Source: Streptomyces lincolnensis
Lineage (GTDB): Bacteria; Actinomycetota; Actinomycetes; Streptomycetales; Streptomycetaceae
Reading direction: 5' to 3'
Assembly: GCF_001685355.1 (NCBI RefSeq)
Contig: NZ_CP016438.1
Location: forward strand, 2,852,001 to 2,916,000
DNA length: 64,000 bases
Shown piece after piece: positions 27,448-35,920 of the stretch (position 1 is its first letter; each line of letters begins with the position of its first letter). The notes beneath the pieces are model-generated. The model did no database searches, was not told the DNA's origin, and saw nothing but the letters and a program-made list of their open reading frames with translations. The translations under genes and the position numbers were made by a program.

Positions 27448-28051
27448 CTGCCGGGGTAGGGGTCGGGGTCGCGGGGGTCTGAGGGGGCGGGCCCTGCCCG
27501 GCGGGCCGGGCGGCCTCCTGCGGTGCGGGCGGCGGAGCCGTGGGGGTCGGGAACGACGTGGGCGTGGGCGTCGGTGCGCCGGGCGCCGGTGTGCCGGGCG
27601 TCGCCGGTGCCCGGCCGGTCAGGCCGTCCAGGGCCTCGGGGGCGAGCACGAGGGGCGTGCGCGCGGAGGCCTGCCGGGGGCCGGAGGCGGGACTCGGTAC
27701 GCCCTTCACGCTGCCATCGGGGTCGAGGAAGGCCGGGTCGCCGCCGGGCACCATGCCGAGTTCGCGGGCGCGGCGCTGGAGAGCCTCGGGGGCCGAGTAG
27801 GCGTCGATGTCCCGCTGGAGCGCCTGCTCCTCGTCGGTCAGGCTCTTCGTCTCCTTCTGGAGGTCGTCGAGTCTGAACGACCCCTCGGACAGCGCCGAGT
27901 TCAGCACCAGCAGCCCGATGAGACCGCCGCCGAGAAGCAGCACGACCAGGAGGACGAACGGGGCGCGGGCGGCCTGGCCGGGGGTCGCGCCCACCGGGAT
28001 GAGGCGTGCCAGACGGGCGGCCCTGCCCCTCAGTCGGGGTCTGCTGCTCAC
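27428..28051 (-). CDS. ftsL: Divisome protein FtsL (septum formation initiator-like)
   Basis: 207 residues. A basic cytoplasmic segment (RPRLRGRAARLARL) is followed by a single transmembrane helix (about 28-52) and a short coiled coil (LDDLQKETKSLTDEEQALQR), the FtsL/FtsB pattern. The remaining ~95 residues are a Pro/Thr/Ala-rich tail absent from short FtsL proteins and would lie outside the membrane. In the FtsQLB complex FtsL activates FtsW-FtsI. The GTG at 28051 has GGAGG upstream. Assignment rests on position between rsmH and ftsI plus topology, since sequence conservation in FtsL is weak. Confidence 0.85.
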   Translation of the reverse strand: MSSRPRLRGRAARLARLIPVGATPGQAARAPFVLLVVLLLGGGLIGLLVLNSALSEGSFRLDDLQKETKSLTDEEQALQRDIDAYSAPEALQRRARELGMVPGGDPAFLDPDGSVKGVPSPASGPRQASARTPLVLAPEALDGLTGRAPATPGTPAPGAPTPTPTSFPTPTAPPPAPQEAARPAGQGPPPQTPATPTPTPAGDGSGR

Positions 28052-28085
28052 TCGCCCGCCCTCCGCGTCCGGTACCCCGGTCCAC

Positions 28086-29045
28086 TCACTCGACGTCCCT
28101 CCTGATGCGCTGGGCGCCGCGCAGCCGCGCCGGCGCCGCCCGCCGGTTCTCGGCGACCTCTTCCTCGGTGGGAAGTTCGGCACCACGGGTGAGGAGCTTG
28201 AGCCGGGGCTGGTAGCGCTCCGGCACGACGGGCAGCCCGGGCGGCGCGGTGGTGGCCGCGCCGGCCGCGAACACCTGCTTGACCAGCCGGTCCTCCAGCG
28301 AGTGGTACGACAGGACGGCGATCCGCCCGTCCACGTCGAGCGCCTTGACCGCCGCCGGGATCGCCCGCTCCAGGACGGCCAGTTCGCCGTTGACCTCGAT
28401 GCGCAGGGCCTGGAAGGTGCGTTTGGCGGGGTTGCCGCCGGTGCGCTTGGCGGCCTGCGGGAGGCTGTCCCGGATCAGCTCGACGAGCCGCGCGCTGTTG
28501 CTGAACGGCTCCTTCACCCGCTCGCGCACGACCGCGCCCACGATCCGCTTGGCCTGCTTCTCCTCGCCGTACGCGCGCAGGATGCGGACGAGTTCGCCCG
28601 GCGGGTAGGTGTTGAGGACCTCGGCGGCGCTGATGCCGGTCGTCTGGTCCATGCGCATGTCGAGGGGGGCGTCCTGGGCGTAGGCGAAGCCGCGGTCGGC
28701 CTCGTCGAGCTGCATGGAGGAGACGCCGAGGTCGAAGAGGACGCCCTGGACGTGCGGGATGCCGAGCCTGTCCAGTACGTCCGGGAGCTCGTCGTAGACC
28801 GCGTGCACCAGCGTGGCCCGTTCCCCGTACGGCGCGAGGCGCTCGCCGGACAGGCGCAGGGCCTCCTTGTCGCGGTCCAGGGCGACGAGCCGGGCTTCGG
28901 GGAAGCGGGCGAGCAGGGCCTCGCTGTGGCCGCCCAGGCCCAGGGTGCAGTCGACGACCACCGCTCCCGGCCGGTCCTCCAGGGCGGGCGCCAACAGGTC
29001 CAGGCACCGCTGGAGCATCACCGGGACGTGTCGACTCTGGCTCAA
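28086..29045 (-). CDS. rsmH: 16S rRNA (cytosine(1402)-N4)-methyltransferase RsmH
   Basis: 319 residues. [17 protein letters not shown] and [20 protein letters not shown] are the RsmH N-terminal motifs with the SAM-binding loop; [17 protein letters not shown] and the end pattern [17 protein letters not shown] also fit. It methylates C1402 of 16S rRNA in the ribosomal P site. The best start is TTG at 29045 with GAGAGGG 5 nt upstream, a rare start codon; no ATG or GTG gives the full N-terminus. It is the first gene of the dcw transcript. Confidence 0.95.
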   Translation of the reverse strand: MSQSRHVPVMLQRCLDLLAPALEDRPGAVVVDCTLGLGGHSEALLARFPEARLVALDRDKEALRLSGERLAPYGERATLVHAVYDELPDVLDRLGIPHVQGVLFDLGVSSMQLDEADRGFAYAQDAPLDMRMDQTTGISAAEVLNTYPPGELVRILRAYGEEKQAKRIVGAVVRERVKEPFSNSARLVELIRDSLPQAAKRTGGNPAKRTFQALRIEVNGELAVLERAIPAAVKALDVDGRIAVLSYHSLEDRLVKQVFAAGAATTAPPGLPVVPERYQPRLKLLTRGAELPTEEEVAENRRAAPARLRGAQRIRRDVE

Positions 29046-29266
29046 CTGGCCCTCTCAGGTCCGGCGCGGCCGTCGTCCGCACGGCCGGGTCCCCGCCCGC
29101 TCATGAAGGGGAAGGCCTGCCGGCGCCAAAAGCGTCGGCCGGCCGGGAGCGGGAGGAGGCCGAGCCGTACGTACGCGCCGCGCACGTGGGGAGACCGTCC
29201 GTGCGCGAGCCGGGGTCTCCGGGAATGTCAGTCCAGCGGGGAGAGCCTCGCCTCCCGCTTCGCGTC

Positions 29267-29294
29267 ACTTTAGTCCACGGTGTCTCGCGGTCAA
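29267..29294 (-). promoter_or_regulatory. Candidate promoter of the dcw cluster
   Basis: On the minus strand TTGACC (29294-29289) and TAAAGT (29272-29267) are separated by 16 nt, a good match to the sigma-70/HrdB consensus. The predicted transcript starts near 29260 and leaves a leader of about 215 nt before rsmH. A GACAC core (WhiA type) lies in the spacer at 29284-29280. Confidence 0.55.
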
Positions 29295-29352
29295 TCAACC
29301 GGCCTGCGCGTCGCGGAGCCGGACGCGGGCGAAGCGACACATCGGACGGAAT

Positions 29353-29398
29353 CACTCGTGTGGCCGCCCTCGCACCACTCGTGTGGGTTAGCTCACAC
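29353..29398. repeat. Direct repeat and inverted repeat upstream of carbonic anhydrase
   Basis: CACTCGTGTGG occurs at 29353-29363 and again at 29376-29386, a 23-bp spacing (about two helical turns). The second copy overlaps an inverted repeat, GTGTG at 29381-29385 and CACAC at 29394-29398. The arrangement resembles a regulator-binding site; the regulator is unknown. Confidence 0.5.
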
Positions 29399-29464
29399 CA
29401 AGACGCGATGGCGTTCTTTGTCCTCTCTCACACCGGGCCGATTCCGGGGGTGACCAGTACCGTC

Positions 29465-30016
29465 ATGGGTATGACGACTTCCGCATCGGTACCCACTGGC
29501 TCCAAGGCCGCCATAGCCGGCGGCACCGTCACGGATCGCCTCGTCGAGGCGAACGAGCGGTACGCCGACGCCTTCAGCGACCCCGGCATGGACGCCCGTC
29601 CCGTCCTGCACGTCGCCGTGGTGGCCTGCATGGACGCGCGCCTCGACCTGCACGCCGCGCTCGGTCTGGAGCTCGGCGACTGTCACACCATCCGCAACGC
29701 CGGTGGTGTGGTCACCGACGACGTGATCCGCTCGCTCACCATCAGCCAGCGCAAGCTCGGCACGCGCAGCATCGTCCTCATCCACCACACCGGCTGCGGT
29801 CTGGAGGCGATCACCGAGGACTTCCGCACCGAGCTGGAGATGGAGGTCGGCCAGCGTCCGGCCTGGGCGGTGGAGGCCTTCCGGGACGTCGACCAGGACG
29901 TACGCCAGTCGATGCAGCGGGTACGCACCTCGCCGTTCCTGGTGCACACCGATGACGTACGCGGCTTCGTCTTCGACGTGAAGACCGGCCTGCTGCGCGA
30001 GGTCGATCCCGCGTAA
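29465..30016 (+). CDS. Beta-class carbonic anhydrase
   Basis: 183 residues. The zinc ligands of beta-carbonic anhydrase are visible as Cys in VVACMDARLD (with the Asp-Arg dyad) and His/Cys in LIHHTGCG. The protein is short, as in the compact actinobacterial type. The enzyme interconverts CO2 and bicarbonate. ATG 29465 is favoured because GGGGGTGA lies 14 nt upstream; an ATG two codons later (29471) is also possible. It has no operon partner. Confidence 0.85.
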   Translation: MGMTTSASVPTGSKAAIAGGTVTDRLVEANERYADAFSDPGMDARPVLHVAVVACMDARLDLHAALGLELGDCHTIRNAGGVVTDDVIRSLTISQRKLGTRSIVLIHHTGCGLEAITEDFRTELEMEVGQRPAWAVEAFRDVDQDVRQSMQRVRTSPFLVHTDDVRGFVFDVKTGLLREVDPA

Positions 30017-30254
30017 CCGTCGGCGACAGCTGTCGTTTCGCTGTGGATTTCCTGCCACCGGTCGCTCAAAACACCGTAAGACCTGACATAACGCGGGCAG
30101 TTGTCCACAGGCGAGTGACACGAAACGGTAACGGCAGCAAGAATGCGGGGTGTGGCGTCGCGCGGAACTTTTCACGCGTGGTGTCCGTGATTCGGGGTGG
30201 GCCGGCGGCGCGTCAAGAGCGTCGGTCCGGAAAGAACGGGCCGAGGAGGGCCGG

Positions 30255-31289
30255 GTGACGACCTATGACGATCGAGCGAGCCTCACTGATCTGACCGCCA
30301 CTGCGGAGCGAGTCCGCAGTTCGGTGGAGGGTGTGATCGAGGGCAAGCCCGAGGTCGTACGGCTTTCGCTGACCGTACTGCTCGCCGAGGGACATCTTCT
30401 GATCGAGGACGTCCCCGGTGTCGGCAAGACCATGCTGGCCAAGACACTGGCGCGCTCCATCGACTGTTCGGTGCGGCGCATCCAGTTCACGCCCGACCTG
30501 CTGCCGTCGGACATCACAGGTGTGTCCATCTGGGACCAGCAGCGCAGGGACTTCGAGTTCAAGCCGGGTGCGATCTTCGCGCAGATCGTGATCGGCGACG
30601 AGATCAACCGCGCCTCGCCGAAGACCCAGTCGGCGCTCCTGGAGTCGATGGAGGAGCGCCAGGTCACCATCGACGGGCAGACCTACGAGCTGCCCAGCCC
30701 CTTCATGGTGGTGGCGACGCAGAACCCGGTCGAGATGGAGGGCACCTACCCGCTGCCGGAGGCCCAGCGCGACCGCTTCATGGCGCGCGTCTCCGTCGGC
30801 TACCCCAGCGTGGAGGCCGAGTTGCAGATGCTCGACGTCCACGGCGGGGTGAGCCCGCTGGAGGACCTCCAGCCGGTGGCGCACGCGCACGACATCGTGA
30901 AGCTCATCGAGGCCGTCCGCAATGTCCATGTCGCCGAGCCGGTCCGGCGGTACGCGGTGGAGCTGGTCTCGGCCACCCGCACCCACCCGGACCTCAGACT
31001 CGGCGCCTCCCCGCGCGCGACGCTGCATCTGCTGCGCGCGGCGAAGGCGTCCGCGGCCCTGAGCGGGCGGGAGTTCGCCCTGCCGGACGACGTGCAGGCA
31101 CTCGCCGTCGCGGTCCTGGCCCACCGGCTGCTGCCGACCGCTCAGGCCCAGCTGAACCGCCGCACCGCGGAGCAGGTCGTCCAGGAGATCCTCCAGCGCA
31201 CCGCGGTCCCGGCGGCGCCCCAGCAGGGCACCGGTCTCGGGCTCCGGGGCGCGCCGGCGTATCCGCAGCAGCCGCCGCGGAGGCTGTGA
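30255..31289 (+). CDS. MoxR family AAA+ ATPase
   Basis: 344 residues. Walker A is EDVPGVGKTMLAKTLA and Walker B is IVIGDEINRASPKTQSALLE; VVATQNPVEMEGTYPLPEAQ is the MoxR signature around sensor 1. MoxR ATPases act as chaperones that mature or regulate protein complexes, and the usual partners are VWA or DUF58 proteins. The GTG at 30255 has GAGGAGGG upstream. It is the first gene of a three-gene operon with DUF58 and transglutaminase genes. Confidence 0.95.
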   Translation: MTTYDDRASLTDLTATAERVRSSVEGVIEGKPEVVRLSLTVLLAEGHLLIEDVPGVGKTMLAKTLARSIDCSVRRIQFTPDLLPSDITGVSIWDQQRRDFEFKPGAIFAQIVIGDEINRASPKTQSALLESMEERQVTIDGQTYELPSPFMVVATQNPVEMEGTYPLPEAQRDRFMARVSVGYPSVEAELQMLDVHGGVSPLEDLQPVAHAHDIVKLIEAVRNVHVAEPVRRYAVELVSATRTHPDLRLGASPRATLHLLRAAKASAALSGREFALPDDVQALAVAVLAHRLLPTAQAQLNRRTAEQVVQEILQRTAVPAAPQQGTGLGLRGAPAYPQQPPRRL

Positions 31290-32653
31290 TGACCACCGGG
31301 GGGCCGGGGCAGGCGGAGGCCGACCGGGGGGACAAGGGCGGTGTGCGTACGGCGCTGGCCGGCCTGACCACCCGGGGCCGGTCCTTCCTGGCTGCCGGGG
31401 TCGCCGCGGCGATCTGCGCGTACGTCCTCGGGCAGAGCGACCTGCTGCGGGTCGGCCTGCTGCTGGCCGTGCTGCCCCTGATCTGCGCCACCGTGCTCTT
31501 CCGCACGCGCTACCGGGTGGCCGGCAGCCGCCGGCTCTCCCCCGCGCGCGTGCCCGCCGGCAGCGAGGCCCGCGTCCATCTGCGGATGGACAACGTCTCG
31601 CGCATGCCCACCGGCCTGCTGATGCTCCAGGACCGGGTGCCGTACGTGCTCGGTCCGCGCCCCCGGTTCGTCCTGGACCGGGTGGAGCCGGGCGGCCGCC
31701 GCGAGGTGTCCTACCGGGTCCGCTCCGACCTGCGCGGCCGCTATCCGCTGGGCCCGCTCCAGCTGCGCCTGACCGACCCGTTCGGCATGTGCGAGCTGAC
31801 CCGCTCCTTCTCCACCTACGACGACCTGACGGTGATCCCGCGCGTGGAGCCGCTGCCGCCGGTGCGGTTCAGCGGCGAGGCCAAGGGCTACGGCGACGGC
31901 CGGCACCGCTCGCTCGCCCTGGCCGGCGACGACGACATCATCCCGCGCGGGTATCGCTACGGCGACGACCTGCGCCGGGTGCACTGGCGCTCCACCGCAC
32001 GCTACGGCGAGCTGATGGTGCGCCGCGAGGAGCAGCCGCAGCGCGCCCGCTGCACGGTGCTGCTGGACACCCGGGGCATCGCCTACCAGGGCGTCGGCCC
32101 GGACTCGGCCTTCGAGTGGGCCGTCTCGGGCGCCGCGTCCGTCCTGGTGCACATGCTCGAACGGGGCTTTTCCGTACGGCTGTTGACGGACACCGGCAAC
32201 TCGGTGCCCGGCGAGGGCGCCGACGGGTTCGCCGGCGCGAGCCAGGAGACGGCCGACGCGGCCGGGCTGATGATGGACACCCTCGCGGTGATCGACCACT
32301 CCGACGGCGCGGGCCTGTCCCGCGCCTACGACGTGCTGCGCGGGGGCAACGAGGGGCTGCTGGTGGGCCTCTTCGGCGACCTGGACGAGGAACAGGCCGC
32401 GGTGGCCGCCAAGATGCGCCAGCGCAGCGGAGGAGCGATCGCCTTCGTGCTGGACAGTGAGAGCTGGACCCGGGAACCGAGCGATGTGCCCGGCCCGTTG
32501 AACAGGGGCGAGGAGCGGCTGCGGATGTTGCGCGAGGCGGGCTGGACGGCCCTGTCCGTGCCGCGCGGCGCGTCACTGGACGGCCTGTGGCGCCAGGCGG
32601 ACCGGGAGCGCTCGGGCATCGGTGCGAGCGGTGCCGGGGAGGGACTGCGATGA
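31289..32653 (+). CDS. DUF58 domain-containing protein
   Basis: 454 residues. Two transmembrane helices (about 30-65) precede an immunoglobulin-like region, then the DUF58 motif YRYGDDLRRVHWRSTARYGELM and a VWA-like C-terminal half with LLDTRGIAYQGVG. The family acts together with MoxR ATPases; the molecular function is unknown. ATG 31289 overlaps the MoxR stop (TGATG); a GTG three bases earlier is also possible. Confidence 0.9.
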   Translation: MTTGGPGQAEADRGDKGGVRTALAGLTTRGRSFLAAGVAAAICAYVLGQSDLLRVGLLLAVLPLICATVLFRTRYRVAGSRRLSPARVPAGSEARVHLRMDNVSRMPTGLLMLQDRVPYVLGPRPRFVLDRVEPGGRREVSYRVRSDLRGRYPLGPLQLRLTDPFGMCELTRSFSTYDDLTVIPRVEPLPPVRFSGEAKGYGDGRHRSLALAGDDDIIPRGYRYGDDLRRVHWRSTARYGELMVRREEQPQRARCTVLLDTRGIAYQGVGPDSAFEWAVSGAASVLVHMLERGFSVRLLTDTGNSVPGEGADGFAGASQETADAAGLMMDTLAVIDHSDGAGLSRAYDVLRGGNEGLLVGLFGDLDEEQAAVAAKMRQRSGGAIAFVLDSESWTREPSDVPGPLNRGEERLRMLREAGWTALSVPRGASLDGLWRQADRERSGIGASGAGEGLR

Positions 32654-35067
32654 GCGGGCGGGCACGACTGGCGCTGTGCGCCTGGGCGGCCACACTGATG
32701 GCCTCGTGCGCCCTGCTGCCGCTCGTGGAGCCGGCCACCTGGATCGTGCAGGCCGGCTTCCTGCTGGCGGTGCAGTCGGGCGTGGGCGCGGCGACCCGGC
32801 GGGTTCCGCTGGCGCGGCCCCTGACGGTGCTGGCCCAGGCCCTGGTGGCGCTGGTGCTGCTGACCCTGACCTTCGCGCGCGAACAGGCCTTCTTCGGGCT
32901 GATCCCCGGACCGGACGCCTTCGTGCGCTTCGCCGACCTGCTCCGGCAGGGCTCCGACGACATCGCGCGGTACGCGATCCCGGCGCCGCTGGAGTCGGAC
33001 GGCATCCGGCTGATGCTGGTCGGCGGTGTGCTGATCATCGGTCTCGCGGTGGACACCCTGGCGGTGACCTTCCGCAGCGCGGCCCCGGCCGGCCTGCCGC
33101 TGCTGGCCCTGTACTCGGTCGCCGCGGGACTGTCCGAGGGCGGCGCCGACTGGCTGTGGTTCCTGGTCGCGGCGGCCGGCTATCTGCTGCTGCTCCTGGC
33201 CGAGGGGCGCGAGCGGTTGTCTCAGTGGGGCCGGGTCTTCGGCGGCTCGCCACGCACCCAGGGCGGCGCGGAGTCCGGCGGGGCGGTGGCCCCGGTCCGT
33301 ACCGGCCGGCGCATCGGCGTGGTCGCGCTGGGCGTCGCCCTCGTGGTGCCGCTCGCCATGCCCGCGATGAACGGCGGCCTGCTGGAGAACGCGGGTGCGG
33401 GCGTGGGCTCCGGCAGCGGAGGCGGCGGCACCATCTCCGCGGTGAACCCGCTGGTGTCCCTCCGCGACAACCTGAACGTGGACGAGGACCGCCAGGTTCT
33501 GTCCCTGCGGCCCGAGAAGGACGCGGACCTGTCGAGCCTGTACCTGCGGATCGTGTCCCTGGACGACTTCGACGGCACCACCTGGAAGCCGTCCAAGCGC
33601 GGGATCACCGGCGTACCGGACGGCAGGTTCCCGACCCCCGCGGGCCTGTCTCCCGACGTCAAGAGCACGGAGGTCGTCACCACCGTCACGGCGGCCGACG
33701 GGTACGCCCAGAACTGGCTTCCGATGCCGTACCCGCCGAGCGGTGTGACCATCAGCGGCAACTGGCGCTACGAGCCGGTGGGCATGACGCTCGTCGGCGA
33801 CCACGGCCAGACCACGAGCGGTCTGACGTACGAGGTGCGGAGCCTGGACGTCCAGCCGACGGCCCGGCAGCTCGCCGACGCGCCCGAGGCGCCCCCGGCT
33901 CTGGTCCGTGAGTACACCGAGCTTCCGTCCTCGCTGCCGGCGGTGGTGGGCGAGACGGCCCGCAGGGTCACCGCGGGGATCACCAACCCCTACGAGCAGG
34001 CGGTCGCGCTCCAGAACTACTTCACCGTGACCGGCGGCTTCGAGTACGACACCGAGGTCCAGGTGGGCAACGGCTCGCAGGCGATCGCCCGCTTCCTGAG
34101 GGACAAGCAGGGCTTCTGTGTCCACTTCTCCTTCGCGATGGCGGCGATGGCCCGGTCCCTGGGCATTCCGGCCCGGGTCGCGGTGGGCTTCGCGCCCGGC
34201 ACGGCGGAGGGCGACACGGTGTCGGTGGGCCTGAAGGACGCCCACGCCTGGCCCGAGCTGTACTTCGAGGGGGTGGGCTGGACCCGCTTCGAACCGACCC
34301 CCAGCCGGGGCACGGTGCCGTCGTACACCGCACCGGAGGTGCCCGGCAGTTCGCTGCCGAACCCGACGCAGCCGTCCGAGGCGGCCAGTACGGCGCCTTC
34401 CGCCGCGCCCTCGGCCAGCGACACCTGCACCCCGGAGCAGAAGAAGCTGAACGAGTGCCAGAGCGAGTCCCCGGCGGCCGCCCTGGGCGACGACAACGAC
34501 ATCTCGTGGTGGGCCGTGGCCGGCCCCTGGTGGTATCTGAGACTGCTGGCCTGGCTCGCCGTCGGGCTGGTGGTCCTGGCGATCCCCCTGGCGCCGATGC
34601 TGTGGCGGCTGCGGACCCGAGCGGTACGGCTGGGCGGGCACGGCCGCAGCGAGGCGGACTCGGCACGGCACGCCCTCGCCGTCTGGGAGGAGTTGACCGA
34701 CACGGCGTGGGACTTCGGGATCGTGCCGGAGGAGTCGCAGACCCCCCGCAAGGCGGCCGCGCGCATCGTCCGGATCGGGCAGCTCGACCCGGCGGCGGCA
34801 GCCGGCGTGCACCGCGTGGCGGACGCCGTGGAGCAGGTGCTCTACGCGCCCCGTCCGCGCCCGACGGCGGGGCTCGCGGAGGACGTCCGCCGGGCCACGG
34901 CCGGACTGCACCAGACGGTCAGCCGGGCCACGAAGGTGCGCGCGGTGATCGCGCCGCGTTCCACCGTACGAGTGGCCTGGGCGGTCTCGGAGTGGTGGGC
35001 GGGCTTCACGGCGCGCATGGCCGAGGCCCGGCCGACACTGCGCAAGCCGTCGGACCAGCGAGGCTGA
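32650..35067 (+). CDS. Transglutaminase-like membrane protein (TgpA/DUF3488 type)
   Basis: 805 residues. Six or more N-terminal transmembrane helices (about 1-230) are followed by an extracytoplasmic region with a transglutaminase-like core. Its Cys is in RDKQGFCVHFSFAMAAM, His in GLKDAHAWPELYFEG and the Asp/Glu in GWTRFEPTPS. A C-terminal helix (about 620-645) and a DUF4129-like cytosolic tail follow. Reported members act on peptidoglycan or proteins outside the cell; the substrate here is unknown. ATG 32650 overlaps the DUF58 stop in ATGA. With MoxR and DUF58 it forms the common transglutaminase operon. Confidence 0.9.
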   Translation: MSGRARLALCAWAATLMASCALLPLVEPATWIVQAGFLLAVQSGVGAATRRVPLARPLTVLAQALVALVLLTLTFAREQAFFGLIPGPDAFVRFADLLRQGSDDIARYAIPAPLESDGIRLMLVGGVLIIGLAVDTLAVTFRSAAPAGLPLLALYSVAAGLSEGGADWLWFLVAAAGYLLLLLAEGRERLSQWGRVFGGSPRTQGGAESGGAVAPVRTGRRIGVVALGVALVVPLAMPAMNGGLLENAGAGVGSGSGGGGTISAVNPLVSLRDNLNVDEDRQVLSLRPEKDADLSSLYLRIVSLDDFDGTTWKPSKRGITGVPDGRFPTPAGLSPDVKSTEVVTTVTAADGYAQNWLPMPYPPSGVTISGNWRYEPVGMTLVGDHGQTTSGLTYEVRSLDVQPTARQLADAPEAPPALVREYTELPSSLPAVVGETARRVTAGITNPYEQAVALQNYFTVTGGFEYDTEVQVGNGSQAIARFLRDKQGFCVHFSFAMAAMARSLGIPARVAVGFAPGTAEGDTVSVGLKDAHAWPELYFEGVGWTRFEPTPSRGTVPSYTAPEVPGSSLPNPTQPSEAASTAPSAAPSASDTCTPEQKKLNECQSESPAAALGDDNDISWWAVAGPWWYLRLLAWLAVGLVVLAIPLAPMLWRLRTRAVRLGGHGRSEADSARHALAVWEELTDTAWDFGIVPEESQTPRKAAARIVRIGQLDPAAAAGVHRVADAVEQVLYAPRPRPTAGLAEDVRRATAGLHQTVSRATKVRAVIAPRSTVRVAWAVSEWWAGFTARMAEARPTLRKPSDQRG

Positions 35068-35097
35068 GCGGCGCCCCCTGGTGGGGCGGCGGAGCAG

Positions 35098-35150
35098 ATG
35101 AACGGGCGGGGCCCGGACCACGCGAGACGGTCCGGGCCCCGCCCGTTCAT
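35098..35150 (+). terminator. Strong terminator hairpin after the transglutaminase operon
   Basis: A perfect 22-bp inverted repeat (35098-35119 with 35129-35150) and a 9-nt loop, 30 nt after the transglutaminase stop. A second palindrome follows at 35181-35220. Confidence 0.85.
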
Positions 35151-35180
35151 CGAAGAAGTTGGCCGAATTCCTGCGCATGC

Positions 35181-35220
35181 GTGAGGGGGTGACCACCCGG
35201 CCGGGTGGTCACCCCCTCAC
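35181..35220. terminator. 40-bp perfect palindrome, convergent terminator
   Basis: GTGAGGGGGTGACCACCCGG at 35181-35200 is directly followed by its exact reverse complement at 35201-35220, with no spacer. It lies between the convergent transglutaminase and DUF3040 genes and, being symmetric, would work on both strands. Confidence 0.75.
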
Positions 35221-35242
35221 GTACGGAGAGCTGTTCGTCGAG

Positions 35243-35644
35243 CTAGTTGCCCTGTTGTTCATCGCGGCGCCGCTGCCAGCGCTGCTCGATACGGTCCATC
35301 ATGGAGCGCCGCTGCCGTCCCTGACGGCGTGCTGCCTGTGGACCGGCACCGGTGGTCGGCTGCTCACCCGGCTTGGGGGCCTTGCGCCAACCTGTTACTG
35401 CGAGTACCGCACAACCCAGCATGACCAGGAAGCCGACCACGCTGAGCCACACCTGCTTGGCGACCATACCGGCCATGAGGAGCGCGATACCCACGAGGAA
35501 GCCCGCGACCGCCTGGTAGACCCGACGCCGGGTGTACGTACGCAGCCCGCTTCCCTCGAGCGCCGACGCGAACTTGGGATCTTCGGCGTACAGCGCTCGC
35601 TCCATCTGCTCGAGCATTCGCTGCTCGTGCTCCGAGAGCGGCAC
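35243..35644 (-). CDS. DUF3040 domain-containing small membrane protein
   Basis: 133 residues. The N-terminus MPLSEHEQRMLEQMERALYA and DPKFASALEG match DUF3040. Two adjacent transmembrane helices (about 43-85) and a basic, Gln/Arg-rich tail follow. In actinobacteria the family is small, widespread and of unknown function, often near dcw genes. The GTG at 35644 is the family start. It is alone on the minus strand, ended by the 35181-35220 palindrome. Confidence 0.9.
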   Translation of the reverse strand: MPLSEHEQRMLEQMERALYAEDPKFASALEGSGLRTYTRRRVYQAVAGFLVGIALLMAGMVAKQVWLSVVGFLVMLGCAVLAVTGWRKAPKPGEQPTTGAGPQAARRQGRQRRSMMDRIEQRWQRRRDEQQGN

Positions 35645-35883
35645 GGAGTCCTCCTCATCGTGCAGTCGCCGGGGCGACTAGGGGGTCCCTTCAGGATAGG
35701 CAGGGAATCGCCCCCGTGAAACCCGCCCCTCTGCGCCAATTGGCCAACCGGAATCCGCCATGAGCGTTCCGACTCGCTGAGGCTTCCATTCCCCAGGAGC
35801 CGACCCGTCATGCCGGGCGGCCTCCCTCGATCATACGGCGCTGAGCGCGCGATCGGGGGGCCTGTGGCGTACTCCATCCGCAG

Positions 35884-35909
35884 CCGCGTCGCTGATCAGC
35901 GACGCGGCA
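35884..35909 (-). terminator. 26-bp perfect palindrome after the methyltransferase gene
   Basis: GCCGCGTCGCTGATCAGCGACGCGGC reads as its own reverse complement across 35884-35909 (centre TGATCA). It starts 11 nt beyond the methyltransferase stop and probably terminates that transcript; a binding-site role for a dimeric protein is also possible. Confidence 0.65.
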
Positions 35910-35920
35910 CGAGAGGCCGC

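Larger units (their letters stand above)
29046..29464. other. Intergenic region between rsmH and carbonic anhydrase (divergent)
   Basis: A 419-bp interval without a convincing gene. No MraZ-like gene lies ahead of rsmH, unlike in Mycobacterium and Corynebacterium. The left 215 bp would be the dcw 5' leader, and the right part carries the promoter and repeats of the carbonic anhydrase gene. Confidence 0.6.

Noticed and set aside
32326..35196. Long minus-strand open frame opposite the transglutaminase gene
   Set aside because: Shadow frame with His/Arg/Gln-rich nonsense composition and no ribosome-binding site.
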